Part shown: positions 35,283-48,179 of the stretch, piece by piece
How the letters are laid out: the number at the start of each line of letters is the position of its first letter
Position numbering within the stretch: position 1 is the first letter of the stretch
Source of the DNA: Phoebastria nigripes
Taxonomy: Eukaryota; Chordata; Aves; Procellariiformes; Diomedeidae
Direction of reading: 5' to 3'
NCBI GenBank assembly: GCA_035582835.1
Contig: JAYKAV010002924.1
Coordinates: 186,001-250,000, forward strand
DNA: 64,000 bases
The notes under the pieces: model-generated
Seen by the model: the letters and a program-made list of their open reading frames with translations, nothing else
Told to the model about the DNA's origin: nothing
Databases searched by the model: none
Made by a program: the position numbers and the translations under genes

Positions 35283-36242
35283 ATTTTTGTTCATACCACT
35301 GCTTTGTTTGTATTTACTGTATTAAAACTTTAATTACTTTGTTGCCATTGTCTGAACATCTTTGGCTGAGACCAGGCTACTGCATAGAATAGCTGATTTT
35401 TCAAGTCAGTTGACCTTCAGGCTCCCCACTTCTATAAAAGCAGTTAAATTCAATGAATACCATGTGTGACAGCGCAATCTGTTCCAAACAGTGATTTCTA
35501 ATAGCATACAGAATTGTCATCCTAAAAGTTATCAGTATAACAAATTTTCATTTGCTTTACTTTTAAGAGGACTAGGCAACTGTACATATATAAAACAGTA
35601 TGATAACAGTACATATGAGTTGCAGGATACATATTCAGAATAGCTAATCATACATTTATATCTTTTTTAGTTTCATTCCTTATACTCCTATAGGTTATGT
35701 ATTTGAAAGTATCGTAGTATGTAGACTAGATAACCAACTTACTGACACATTAACCACAGAAACTAGGAAGTTCTTTTGTGGACAAGGGGCTGTTTTGGGT
35801 CTTTAGTCTATGGTTGTCGGGTAATTGGACCTCAGTTATACAAATACAATTCTTTGACCAAAAAAAAAATCATTAATGTTTTGATAAGCATCTTTACAGC
35901 TTCTCTCAATTTATGAGCTGATGCATAATCAGGATTGTTAGAAAGAAAAAAGGGCCAAACAATGTATTTGTCAAACACCATCAAATTAATCAAATTAATT
36001 ATTTGACAAATATTCAACTAGTGCTACTTTTCTACAGGAATACTGTTGTACACTGACATGGAGAGGTGACAACCAAGTAAATAATGTTAAAAAAAAAGCT
36101 TTCTTACACCTTTTCCAAAGGTTGCTTAAGAAATAAGCATTATGGGTGTAATCACTGAATTACCAAAAAACCCTGGAGAAGTTCCACAGGCCAGTATTTT
36201 ATGACTTCACTTTTTAGAGCTTGGACTGTCCTGCTCGCAAGT

Positions 36243-36265
36243 GATTTTTTTTTTTTTTTTTTTTA
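36243..36265. repeat. Long poly(T) run
   Basis: A run of about 20 T lies inside the likely ITGBL1 3' UTR or intergenic zone, 180 bases past the ITGBL1 stop. On the transcript strand it would be an A-run, which could cause false oligo(dT) priming. Confidence 0.85.
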
Positions 36266-36445
36266 GTTTTGTCATGCATGTCTTTAAGGAGCAGGCCCTC
36301 AAATGAGTGTTCTAAAGTATTTACACCCATGTACATGTGCATGCATGCACACCCACACCCACACACTGAGTACTTCTGAAATTAATGTTCTAGCAGCCTA
36401 TAGAAAAAACAAACAAAAAACCCCCTCAGTCGTTGATGTCCTTTG

Positions 36446-36537
36446 TTAAGGGTATTCTCTCCCCAGCCAGATTTCACAAGCATTTCCATTCCATCCTTCC
36501 CAGCACTCACAGTTTCCACAGCTACAAACACCATTGC
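36446..36537 (-). CDS. ITGBL1: ITGBL1 terminal coding exon (last integrin EGF-like half repeat and C terminus)
   Basis: On the minus strand, after a tctag acceptor at 36539-36538, the exon gives two bases completing a Gly codon, then 29 residues and TAA (36448-36446). The protein is [20 protein letters not shown] followed by EIWLGREYP. CxCGxCxC followed by the aromatic WxGxxC is the integrin-type EGF pattern. Human ITGBL1 ends almost the same way, with Ile for Val, Asp for Glu and Ser for Arg as I recall it. The protein stops directly after the EGF repeats with no membrane segment or cytoplasmic tail. This rules out a true integrin beta subunit and fits the secreted, extracellular ITGBL1. Confidence 0.96.
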
Positions 36538-38039
36538 CTAGAACAGAATGAATAAAGGGCAATTATCATAATTGAAATGTACTACATTAAAATGTGTTTT
36601 ATGGGGAGTAAAAAGCCATGCTAAAGCAGTTGCATTGTTCCTTTATTGTTCCCCCCACCCCTTTTTTTTCTCTTTGGAAGGAAGCAATTACTGTACCATT
36701 GCATTAAGAAGCCACCCCAAACCCACACTTACAAAGCATTAATAACATTCTCTCAATAATTCCATCAGCAGAATTGCAAATATTGTAATTATGCCACCAC
36801 TATTTGTACCCAGCTGTTGAGGCTCAGTGTTCACACTGTACCTCCAGGTACAGGAAAAACAATATTACTTTTAACTGTTATGCAGAAAGAAAGAGACACG
36901 AAAAGTTACAAACAGAATAGCAATAAAAACATCACTTTGAACATGAAAAACTTTAAACCTGAATTCTCAGAAGTGCTATACAAATAAATAATATCTCAAA
37001 CTCTCTATTAGATGAAAAATGTGTTGGCCCTGTTTTGCAGCAGGGAAACATTAAGTACTGAGACCCATATTTTCATTTTATTTCAATATTTTTCACGACT
37101 CCTGGATGCTCAGCTTGAGACCTCTACAGCCTGGGTTTCCAATGTGAGCTCCTCTTCCTACTGACTTTATGAAGATCCGTGAATAGCCGCTGCAGCTGCA
37201 GATAAGGCTCCTGTTGCCTCTATACTGGCTACTTGCCCCCAGAAAAGGACCCTTGCTAATAGGGCGAGCTGGAAGACACAATTTACTACTGTCAGCCCTC
37301 CCACTCTCACTCTAATCGGCTTGCAGATTTCCTCCGCATCTAATAATTGCTCAGCAAAGATTTTCTAAAATTCAGATTTGTAACAGGAAGCAGCCAGTGA
37401 GTTAATTGAGCAATTCCCGTGTTGCTTCTTGTCACTAGATTTGTCACGAGGGTTTGTTGGCAGCCTGCCCATTTCTAGCCGCATCTGCCACCTGAACTCT
37501 CAGACAGCGTTAAGGTGAAGCCGCTTTAATCACTAGCCATCACGTCATAAGAAAAACTGTCAGGTGTTTCAGCCTCCCACTGAGAACTGTCTGATTGCCA
37601 GGAAGCTCTGTTAACCTGCACAGCTATGCCCCTCACCTACCAAAGATCATCAGACAAGTGAATTTTGTCTATGACTTAAATGCATTATACACACAGAAAG
37701 TCCAGTGAGAGAACAAAAGTTAAAGAAATCTCATGATCGCAATGCTGACACTGTATGTCCTTTGCCAAAAAGCAGTAACTTGCACTCTATTACGGTGAAA
37801 ATTGTTGATGGATTTCATAGCCGGCTTACTTATTTAAATTCATACTCAGCTTTCAACTGTTGTTTTGAAACCTTAAGTTGATTACCACGCTGCACGAAGA
37901 AACAATGATAGCAGGTCTGAATAACCAGCAAATGCACTTCCTCCGTCAGTGGAGAAAGAAGAAGCTGGGCTTTGTCCAACATAATTCCCATCAACACAGT
38001 TTGTTTCTTAGAACAATTAAGTGTTAGCCTGTACTGCAC
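36538..38039 (-). other. ITGBL1: ITGBL1 last intron with possible conserved noncoding block
   Basis: This 1502-bp intron has a gtgcag donor and a tctag acceptor. The part 37100-37620 is less AT-rich than its surroundings and is dense in mixed-sequence words such as TAATAATTGCTCAGCA and GTTAATTGAGCAATT, with no repeat signature. Such blocks are often conserved enhancers, but conservation cannot be measured here. Confidence 0.85.
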
Positions 38040-38153
38040 CTGTGCAAATCAGACCGTCATGTTTGTCACAGTCTCTGTCATCGCATTCACAGAAATCGCC
38101 TGAAATGTACCATTCCTGTGGTGAACAGATGCACTTTCCACAGTGGCAGGAAC
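38040..38153 (-). CDS. ITGBL1: ITGBL1 internal exon (integrin EGF-like repeat)
   Basis: This 114-nt exon is bounded by a tttcag acceptor (38155-38154) and a gtgcag donor (38039-38038). It encodes [20 protein letters not shown] followed by [17 protein letters not shown], flanked by split Gly codons on both sides (phase 1 at each end). It joins the second half of one integrin EGF unit (CxCGxCxC) to the first half of the next (CxCDDRxC). It differs from human ITGBL1 as I recall it at only a few sites (Pro-Gln for Ala-Glu before EWYI, Asp for Glu before the next Cys, Glu for Asp after it). All cysteines of the pattern are kept. Confidence 0.97.
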
Positions 38154-41100
38154 CTGAAATCACAAAAATTATCACTCGCAGTCAAAGACCACTGGCATTT
38201 TCAGACTAGAAAATAACATCCCCAGACACACACGTGCACACATGCACACGTGCACATACGCACAAAATTGCTGCCTAAGAAGCTATTGCGTAAAAGAAAA
38301 TAATCAAGCTAAAAGCTTTTTGAATAAAAGGATTCTTTTGGGGTGAGTTAGAGTATGGTGGGGCGTTACTACTAATGCTTTGATTCTGCTATTTCACTTA
38401 ATCAGGACTCACATTTTGAAGCTTTCCTTTGGTTTCAGAGACCTACAATCAGGGCTACTCTTCCCAGTAACTGTACTTTTTTTTATGACTAGAAAAGCTC
38501 AAATTTTCCCTGGCCCACCGTTACTGAAGGCAATAAAATTGTACCCGAGAAGAAAATGGCCCTCCCCATCTAAAGCCTTTAGGGATGAGTCCACAAAAGA
38601 CCAGAGGTGCCTAAGACTAACATTTAGACCCCCAAAATCCTCATCACCACAAATGAAGCTGCTCCACCTCCCATAGAATTACTAAGTATTTGTTCTAGGT
38701 GAGAAAGAGTTTGTGCACATAATGGCGGTTCAGCAGTTTGCTCATTCCTGNGGAGTACCCCAATGCCCCTTGTTGGGATAAGCCGCTCTCCTCCTCCTCA
38801 GGGATGTCACGTCGCACGTCCACAGGCAAAGGAGGGACTTTATGGTGACATTCGGGTGATGCCGTAACCCACCGAGCACCAGAAACTTCCCTTTAAGGAA
38901 GACTCAGAGACATCCCTACCTTCAGGAGAAGGTTCGTGGCTCTGAATCCTGGAAAGGGACAGTTGCCCCCAGGCAATCAGGTGTCAGGAAGCCGGTAGCC
39001 TGAGAAGGGTGTGAGAGGGGCTTTTCTGCAACTGGAAATGCCACTAGGAGATGGTAATTCCTCCTGCCTGATTTCAACACCCAGCTGAAGAGGGCTGGCT
39101 TTCAGAGAGCCCATCCTCAGCTGCCTGACCCTATACGGAGTTCAGACACTTAAATGCCAAGGTGGGACGCTTAGTAACTGCTGAGCAAAAATCCTTTTGT
39201 GGACCTAGCCCTGAGAACTGGTTACAGCACAAATCAAGACAAAAATCTCAAAAACCAAATAAATGATAACAAAGAATACACACATAGTTTTCAATTCTGG
39301 GAGGCGGACTTTAAAAAAAAGTCACCAAAGAAGCTGTCGACCTTTAACAGAACATGCTTATAAATGAGTTAGATGCTGCTGTTGAAAATCCCACCCTCTT
39401 GCAATATTTCCAAAATGATTCCAGTACAAAGTTGGCAATGTGTTTAATGCAATATTAAAGAAAAATATATAGAAGGAAGCTTGATTATGTCAGAATACAA
39501 CCTATACAGAATTCATGGGTTACTTAACAGGGCCTGAGCTAAAGTGTATAAAATTATGCTTTTCCATATTTCCATTCCTTTCAGTGACCTCTGAATAAAA
39601 TCCATAGTAAAAATCCAAATACACATTTTTTAAAAAGAGGTGGATCTGTTGATATCAACCAATTTTCCCTANGTTTTTCTCATAAATACTGAAGTGTCTC
39701 TGATCACTGAAACTTAATTCTTTAAAACTTCAGAACAGCCTCAGCAGAGTATCTAATTTTTTAATTAAAAATGTAAGTAATTTAGTGTTTATTGTAAGTT
39801 GACAAAAATTAACTCATCGCCTAATTTTAGAGAAATGCTGTTTTAACTTGTAACATATGGAACATGTAAATATATACAGGAAGAGCTAGTGATTGGAACA
39901 TTTGGTGATGGGAGTATTTGGTTAAGCGTCTACTTTTTCCCTGAGTTCTGAGTATTGCTTACTGAGCCATGGGCACAAAAAATACTGACATTCCCTACAA
40001 GGATAAAAAATGCCATTGTATAAAGAGGCAGTGGAGGATAGCATACATATTGCACGGTTGCTGTATAAGAGACACATTAAAACATACTTGAGGGTAATTT
40101 AAACCGAATGTCCCTGTTTATACAAACTACAAGGTACTGACAGCTGAAAATAGTGATGAATAGTATGAGAATTTTAGTGAAATTAAAGCAGTTAATAAGA
40201 GCATGACATTGTAAGAAACCTGAAGTGATTCTGCATAAGCAAGCACTGGTGCTGCTACTGAGGGATGCCCGCAGTGTTTAAAACTATTTTGCAGAAGATA
40301 CACCAAGTCAACCAAGGAAGATCAGGCTCCATAATGTAAAATCTGTTAGGGAGAATGAATGTATCAAGTCTTTTCCCTGAACAGAGCATGCTGCTCTGGG
40401 AGGCTCCTCAGTTTAATTAAAATGAGTCTAATGAGTTGCAGGGTGTTCCCTGGGATCCCAGCCAGACCCTCTTGGATGGGATTTGGCTCATTACCTAGCC
40501 CGAGTCCTGCGCCGTTACAGTAGCCATCTGCAGTCCTACATTTACTGCCAGGGAGGCAGCAGCGTGGTGGGTGTTGCTGTTTTCCTTGGGAAGAGCTTTT
40601 ACTACAGGTGGCATAGTCAGCGAGCCAAGATTTTGAAAACAGCCTAGGAATGTGGATGTCCAACTTTGCTTATATTAACAGAGTGTAATTTTCTGAAAAT
40701 GTTCAGCAGTTATCTGCTGAAAACCAGGACTCCTCAGAGTCTATTAAATCCTACGTACAGAAACTCAAGCTCCCTCAACCCATTATAGTGCTTGCATATC
40801 TTGGCTAGGTTTCCAGCAAAGACGGAATAACCACCATTAGCACACGGGTTCAAAATTCCCTTTTATTTGACCAGTAATGGTTACTTATTGCTCAATGTAA
40901 TGAAACAGAAAGAACAATTTGTCATTTTGGCCTCTGGATAGTGCCCGTCACACTAGCTATGAACAACATTTTAAAGTATGGGTACCCGATAAGACATGAT
41001 TTCCAGATACATATTTAAGCATCAAGAATAGATTTGCCTTTAAAAAAAAAAAAAAAAAAGGGCAAAAAAAAGCTAAGCATAGAAACAAAAGTTACAAGTA

Positions 41101-43112
41101 ATTAGACTGTCTTTGCCTGTGATCCCCCTCCTGCTCAGAAAAGAGGCAGGAGATAGTAGGCTCCTTGGATGTTCACTGGCCACACACTTCTGGAAGTTAT
41201 CTTATGTAGTATTTCTCTGCTGGGGCAAGCACTTACGTATGACCAGCTGTTCCCACAGTAAAGCTGCTATAGCATCTAATTTGACACAGCTTCATTATGT
41301 TGACTGTCCTCAGGGCAACCTTCCGTCACATTGGAAGCTTACCTGTGCTCAGAGGCCAAAGAAACTTAAAAAAAAAATCCCACCAGTGTTGCTGAATTAT
41401 GGATTTAGGGTCAGGTTTGTAATTCCCATAGAAAGTAAATGCTGTTCAACAGTGCGCTACTACATTAGAAAATCCGGGCCTTTGGAGCCTCCATTCATGC
41501 AGCCAGGTTTAAAAGCGCTGCCTGCCTGCAGCTGGTTACAACCTAGAGCAACTTTCAGGCTGCTCCAGCCTACATCAGTGACCAGAGCCCAACCAGCCCC
41601 TGGTCAGCATTGCCAACAGAGGGAAAAAAATCCTTGATGTCTCTGCACATTCCTGCCAGATTATCTGCTCCCAAAGCCTCAGAGTAAATTGTAGCCTTGA
41701 TATACGTGCTCAAAGCTAATTGTTCTACAAAGAGTAAGACCCACAGGCTGGAATAAATACCTCTCAGCCATCCTTACAAAAAGGTAGCAGGTAATACAAA
41801 TATTTTAAAATTCAACATCATTTTTTGTGTTTACATTTATTTAGAATCTTATATAGTGCATTGTAGTGATTTTAAGCATATTCGCTCACCTTCACAGTTT
41901 ATATAAAAAATCACAGGGAGACCAAGACTAAGAGAAGGAAAGTTAACTTCTGCAGTAAAACTCCATTTCTCCAGTAACTCAGCATCCTCTTACACATACA
42001 CTAATTTAAAGACAGCCACATCTTCTGGAAACAATAGAGAAGCAGTGCAACTTCCTCATTTTCTATGACACTGTGATGACTGGGGGGAAAAAAACCAAAA
42101 TAAAATGGTGCAGTGGGGGAGAATTCTGACAGGTGATAATACAGATGGAAGAAGGCCAGGCTGGAAACCCCATTTAAATTTCCTTTGCACTGAAATATAA
42201 GTTACCAAAGGGACAACTGGAAATCTGCCTGATGTAGAAAGCTCCTGTTTTTTTCCAGCTGGCAGGTTTCTTCCCTGTCTATGCAAGGGATATACGAACA
42301 GAGGAAATGGCACGTCCAGTCTGGAGTGGGTGCATTCTAGCCTCCAGCCAGTCCCACCACCTGTTTTTTGTCTATTCTCTTTCAGACATATTATATACAA
42401 GAATAGGCAGTTTGCACTATGGGGGAGCTAAAAAGCCCTCTTTCCAGTAATGCAATTTCCTAGCCTGAAAGACTGNAAGGTAAGAACCTCAGAGAACAAT
42501 TTCAGATAATTATCAAGATTTTCTAAATTTTATTCCTCCCTGTGGCAATTTTTTATAGCTGGACTGAAGCTGATGCAACCAACTGAATAAAAATTAGTAA
42601 ATGAGAGAGTTTGTGGGATTCTGTCGTGGGGGCTGCAGATGACCTTTCCTTTGCTGCTGTGTTGGGGAGGGGGGGTGATTAAACGTACCAAATGTTGCTG
42701 TTAAACGCTCTCCGCCACTTACTGTTGCCTGAGATANTACATTTGCCATCTTGCCCACTGTAGTGTTACTGCAGGTAGTGCCCCTGTCCCTCAAGCTGGA
42801 TGGAGCACTAANGGTTAGTTTATAATGTACAGCTGTTCAATGCAGACCATCAGAGAAACACATACAGGAAACTATATGCTATTAACAAATTGCATAGGAG
42901 AGCGGCGCTGCTAAACACGTANGGCTGTGGTGGGTGTTTGACAAAATGGATGTAAGTGCATTACGGAGCCAAATATCTTTTTAATAACAGGTGCCTTTGA
43001 AAGAAAGGGTTACTAAACAACAACCCACTGCCATGCACATTAGTCTTCCAGAACATGATCATTTTCTGCTGCCAGGGCACTGACATGGGGTAGCTCAGNT
43101 GCTAGTTCTTAC
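38154..43112 (-). other. ITGBL1: ITGBL1 intron, no other gene seen
   Basis: This 4959-bp intron has a gtaaga donor and a tttcag acceptor. It contains a CA/CG-rich alternating tract at 38221-38263, an A18 run at 41042-41059, and otherwise unique DNA. A 174-codon + strand open frame at 41113-41637 has no recognisable domain and no splice or promoter context that I can defend. Confidence 0.85.
38221..38263. repeat. Alternating purine-pyrimidine (CA)n-like tract
   Basis: The tract cagacacacacgtgcacaca and following cgtgcacatacgcac is mostly alternating CA/CG/TG. Such sequence can adopt Z-DNA. The repeat is interrupted. It lies 68 bp upstream (in the transcript sense) of the ITGBL1 exon at 38040-38153. 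Confidence 0.75.
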
Positions 43113-43259
43113 CCTTCCCCGAGCATAATATGCCATCCGCTGACTCGCAGAGACTTCTGCTCTCCTCCTCCGTCACGTTGCACTTCCTTGAATGCTGGCA
43201 CAACTTTCCAAACCACCCATCCTGGCAAATGCATCGGCCACATGAGCAGATACCACGGC
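43113..43259 (-). CDS. ITGBL1: ITGBL1 internal exon (integrin EGF-like repeat)
   Basis: This 147-nt exon encodes [20 protein letters not shown], then [20 protein letters not shown], then DGILCSGK, with split Gly codons at both ends. The donor is gtaaga (43112-43107) and the acceptor dinucleotide is 43261-43260. A single N sits at 43263, four bases before the exon, and does not affect the coding text. It completes one EGF unit and provides the whole N-terminal half of the next. The sequence NVT (Asn-x-Thr) is a potential N-glycosylation site, consistent with a secreted protein. Compared with human ITGBL1 as I recall it, differences are few and conserve all cysteines. Confidence 0.97.
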
Positions 43260-44159
43260 CTGNAACAACACCAAGGTTGGTTATGAGCAAAACAAGCGGA
43301 AAGCAGTGACTGTGGCCACAACTGAGATCATCTTCAGACCTCTGCAGTGTGAAGTGCATGCTATGGGATACACAGATAGATGGACAGCGCAGCTTCCCAG
43401 CAGGGTGGCCTTCTTCAGTTCTCTCATTCTTGTGTTAAACAGGGTGCCCTAGTGCAGAAAAGCACAGGCATGGCTCCCCTCACCCGAAAAGCTCAGCATT
43501 AACTCAACTTTATGGGATGTCCGCTAATCCACAGTGTACTGAGGACAGACACAACCCCTTCCCTCTCATGTCTTTAACCCTGCAGTCCAGCGCTAAAGTC
43601 TCACCTGCATATCCCATACTATCACCTGAAGAAGCAGACCCCAGCACAGGGCTGAGGGCAGCGCAGCAGAGGCAAAGGAGCTAAAGCTGCAATCTCCTCC
43701 AGCAGCCCATTACTGCTGGTTATCTGCTAATAATAGATTATATATGGCATATATAATCTGCATAGAGCAGCTGATATGCAAAGCCTGGACTCAACATACT
43801 CTGCAAATACTATAGATTAACTCATACAGTACAGGATGAAGATAATTCCCCTTGGGGTCTCATGCAATTGCTAAAATTGGTTGTACGTAAACCCAACCGG
43901 CAACCTGCAAAGAGTTCCTCTTATCACCCTAAACAACATCCTGTTTCTCTTCTGCATCTCTTCTCCAGACATAGCTATCCCAGCTCAGCAGTTTAAAAGG
44001 TTTGGCACTTTCACTCCTGATCCTGTAGTGAAATGATGAGGAAGGAACAGGAAGGAGGAAAAGACCAGAGCATTCTCCAGAGCACATGCTTGTATGACCC
44101 CAAGGCAGGACTTCAAAGAATGGGGAGGCTACCATGGTGGGCTCTCTCCANGGGGACAC

Positions 44160-44660
44160 ATAGATTTCAATTCCCAGATCAAGACAAGAAGCCTGAATGA
44201 GAGGGAAGATGGACAGGCAGAAGAAGAATACAGTAGTGAGGACATAGCTATCAAAAGATGATCAATAATAAGGGGGAAAAATAGGGGGAAATGAAAGGAC
44301 AGAAAGGAAAGAGGAATGAGAAAAAAACATAAAATAGAGGGCAAGTGGAGAGGAATAGACTCTGAAATGTTAGGGAAAGAAGGACAGGTAATGACAAGTG
44401 AGGGAAAGGTCAAAGAAACGCTAGAACATGGGTCAAAGATAGAGCCTAGAAGCTGTAATCGATGTTTAAATACAGGAGAAAAAAAAAAAGATTAAAAAAA
44501 TTTTTGAGAATTATTTGTACAAAGATTAATAAAAAAGGAAAATATGTTGAATAGTAAACTGAGGGTAAAATCTGGCCAGGAAGAAGGGAAAAGTGACAAC
44601 AAATGCAGACAAGAATACAGAAATGGAAAATAGAAGAAAAAGAAATGTCTCCCAGCCAGA
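44160..44660 (+). repeat. Purine-rich, strand-asymmetric stretch
   Basis: For about 500 bases the + strand is mostly A and G (aaaggacagaaaggaaagag, gaagggaaaagtgacaac and similar), so the ITGBL1 sense strand is pyrimidine-rich. No unit repeats exactly, so this is compositional asymmetry and not a microsatellite. Confidence 0.6.
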
Positions 44661-47600
44661 ATTTCACTTTTCAACCTTGAATAATATTTCTGCAGCACAG
44701 AAGATCATTCCTTAGCTGATCAGTTCACTGAGCTTAAAAGAAGCAAATTATACATACCAGTGACTTTTGTCCTATCCTACCTGCTATGTAGGGCAAGGGA
44801 GTGGAAATGAGAGGACTGAGATAATTTGGGAGCATGGGCTGGGAAGAAGGGAACAAGCAGTAGGAGTATCTGGCAAAGCATTGAGCTGTAGGATGCAGAA
44901 AAGCAAACCAGCAATTTTGTTTTTCTAATTTGTGGACTTCTCAGGAGGCAACAGTGCAACTTGACATTGTAAACTGGGAGGTAGCACCGGTAGAAGCCGA
45001 AAGGAGAGACAAACTTGTAGTTTGCTGTAAGTGGAATTCCTTGTTTTACTGACAGCCAAATACTTCACTAATTTAAATTAGAAAATACTGGAGGCTTCAA
45101 AGTCTTGGATCTGTCATTTACAGCGATCGACATGTTCAGAATAATTTTTGTACCCCAGACTGTGTATTGATCTTTTTTTTTTTTAAGTCCTATTACCTCT
45201 ACAACTTTAAATGCTCAGTAACAATGACGCAGTCTTATTATGACAGTATTCCTCCCCACTTCTGCAAGTGACATTCAGCAATTACAAATTTACATATATG
45301 TATTTAACATATATCAAATATTACAAACTGATAACTAGCAACAATANAAGCTTGATGCTACTTTAGCTTCTGTGTTACATTGGGAAACAAGAACAACTAT
45401 ACTACAAACCAAAATACAAGAGGTAGAAAACAGTCATATATACTTTCCCACATGCTCCTTCCAGGTAGATGGCATGCAATTGTCTACATTAACTTACTAT
45501 AGCTAAGCTGCTGCCAGACCNTTTTTATCTGCCTTATTTATTTTTTCTTAGTAACTTATAGATTAGATTTGAGAATAGCTCAACCACTGAAGAGCAAAAT
45601 ATACAACTGTTTTTCAGTGCTGGAAAATTATTTGTGGAGATACACAAATAGTACTCATTTTAGCAACAAATAGTAAGAAATCCATGCTGATAATAATTTT
45701 GTATCATTTTTCTTGTACAGTCATGATGTATAGAGTGCAGAGACTGATCATGTCTGTAAAGCCTTTACACAAGTCAAATAAAAAGGTAATGAATAATCTA
45801 TTAATTTACAGCAGAGTTTACAGTTTGCCACATAAAATTTTGACATGCATTTTTTTGAGATGACAATTCCTCTGCTCCTTTATGCCATATAAATCCTCAA
45901 AACATAAAGGATTCTTTTGTCTCAAGTAATCCATTTTACCAAAACAATATTTACTCCTAGTTGACACCAGCTTGGGCAGCTGCAGCTCTTTGGATGCCTC
46001 ATCCATCGGAGTGGTAAGTATGCAAGTACTTAGCCCTGCGCTTGTTAACTCTAGCTATCTTCNGTGTGTGCTAGCCTGTGAATAGCTGCTTTACACGGTT
46101 TAGTTGTGTATATCCTCCTTGCAGAGGCTCTTTGCATTTGTCTGAAGATGTCCAAACAAGCCGACTGAAAGGAAGGGCCAAAACATTATAAGCAACTGCT
46201 TTCAGTTGAATGTAATATTCAAATTACATTCAAAATGTCCCAGTTTCATTCCAATGAATCCCAGACTCTCAAAATTATGAGCAAAAGCAGCAACAAAAAG
46301 GTGCTGCTCTTGCTCATAGCTCCTTTTAGATCTGAATATAATTCCCTTCATAGGGGAGTATAAAATTCAAGAATACAGCAATCATAGAGCAAAGGGGAAA
46401 AGAAAAATCTCTAATTGAAGAAGTCCAGCCCAACTGCATTGGCTAACGTGATAAAATACTGATTTAACTATTCAGATTTAGCAGATTTACTGGAAAGTGT
46501 TGGTCTATCATCAATTCAGATTTAACATAAAACACTTAAAATCACAAACAAATTGCATATTGTAATGGCTTGGAGACTATAGATCTTCATTCATAAAAAT
46601 CTATGTTAATGAACATTTAAATATATAACACAATGTTTTAAACATTAACCTCCAGACAAGAAGAAAGACTGTAATGGGGAGAGGCAAAGGAGAGAAAAAG
46701 ATGATGTTAAAGATACTGTCACTTTGTTTAGAATTATCAGTAAATCCAATAACCACAAGATTTAAATGTGAAATATGAATGCAGCAAAAAAGCAAGCTGT
46801 GACAGATTACTAGCAGAGGTCCATTATAACCCAAATCAACCCACATCAAACCGGACACCAGGATGAATTATTTCTTACCATGCCTGGAAATAAAACTGTG
46901 TGGTTGTGGGGAACTTCAGTTTAGGACTACTCATGCAACTGTTGTCAGAGTTCCCAAAAAACTTGCATGATATTTTTCTAATACAAAAGGCACCACTACA
47001 CGGGAATGTCAGCATGATGAAAAAGGTGAAGTAATCATTGCAGAGGAAACTGGTTCATATTTGTAGACTAACTGATTACAACCAGATGATATTCACGAAG
47101 GGCAAACTGAGGCCAGTCCCAAACAAAATTTGGCACCTCAGGAGAACAAGTTTCTCAAACTAATATAATATAATAAATATATAATAAAGTCAATATTAAC
47201 CAGAAATGGAGGAAACAAATCTTCAGCTATAAAAATATGAATTTCACTGTCCTGTATGAAGAATTTATCTGACAGTCCAACAACATTTTTCCACAGTAAG
47301 AGAGAAGTCCACCCAGGTCTAATGGTGGAGAGGTGCTACGAGTTAGGAATGAGAAGGCTGTACAGCCAAAGAAAGAAAGATAAAATAGATAGCAACCAAT
47401 ATAAATGAGAAATTTTGTTGTGAATAAAATGGACATAATAGGGGAAAAAAAAACCAAACCCAAAAATCTATAACTGGATGAAAAATTAGAAGTTTGAAAA
47501 GTGTACTAGGAATATGAAAAATCTCAGCATAATGCAGGATCCCTGATTTAGAACAATACAGTAAATGAAACAAATATTTCTCTCTGTATTTAAATAGAAA

Positions 47601-47784
47601 GAGGATTTTCTATTTTTTTATTACAGGACTATGATAAAGAACTTTCCATTCTATTATTAACATAATAGAATATTAAACAACTGGGAGAATCTATCTGGGA
47701 GAAATATTTCTAAGTGAGCGGGCTTCATTAACCTGCCCAAATATGCTAAAAGAGTTGCTAAAAACTTTACTGGATCACTGATTT

Positions 47785-47832
47785 TTATTTTTATTCTTAT
47801 TTTTGTTTTTGTTTTTATTTTTATTTTTATTG
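47785..47832. repeat. T-rich (TTTTTA)n-like low-complexity tract
   Basis: The units tttttattttta, ttcttatttttg and tttttgttttta repeat imperfectly with a period near six. Confidence 0.85.
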
Positions 47833-48179
47833 AATACCAGGAGAATGCCTCTGCGACTGGAACAGTTGTGACAACTGCAGTTAGAGAAACCTAATATAAA
47901 TGTGAAGCGAAATACTGATTGTCTATTGTATTTTCATAATAGGTCACTTGGTATTGTCCAATTCTACTAAAGGTGGACTGTGGCTCCATTTTGAGCAACA
48001 CAACAGGCAGGCAGCTCAGTAAAAACTTCAAGTGAAACACCGCAGTGAAAAGGGCTAATGCCATCCTCATATGCATATAACAGGAGAGAAGTGAGTAGGA
48101 ACAGAAAGGAGTAGGAACGTTTAGAGCATTGATGAGATGGACATTAAAGTCCTGCAACTCACTGTGATATCCATGTTTG

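Larger units (their letters stand above)
28644..36445. other. 3' UTRs of FGF14 (+) and ITGBL1 (-) and intergenic DNA
   Basis: The interval runs from the FGF14 stop to the ITGBL1 stop on the opposite strand. It must contain both 3' UTRs, but their ends cannot be fixed without transcripts. It is AT-rich and free of recognisable transposons, unlike the introns around it. Plus-strand AATAAA signals occur at 29612-29617, 31466-31471, 31734-31739 and a double one at 35271-35282. The last is followed by a T/GT-rich stretch that would suit cleavage. TGTAAATA words, the core of Pumilio sites, lie at 31838-31845 and 35184-35191. A minus-strand ATTAAA lies at 35329-35334. The minus-strand open frame 30745-31242 has no supported identity. 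Confidence 0.65.

Noticed and set aside
37020..37070. Second MIR-like segment (gttttgcagcagggaaacat)
   Set aside because: The resemblance is limited to about 30 bases and could be chance.
41113..41637. 174-codon open frame on the + strand in an ITGBL1 intron
   Set aside because: It has no recognisable domain, no splice context and no nearby promoter or poly(A) signal that I can support. It is antisense to the intron and probably chance.
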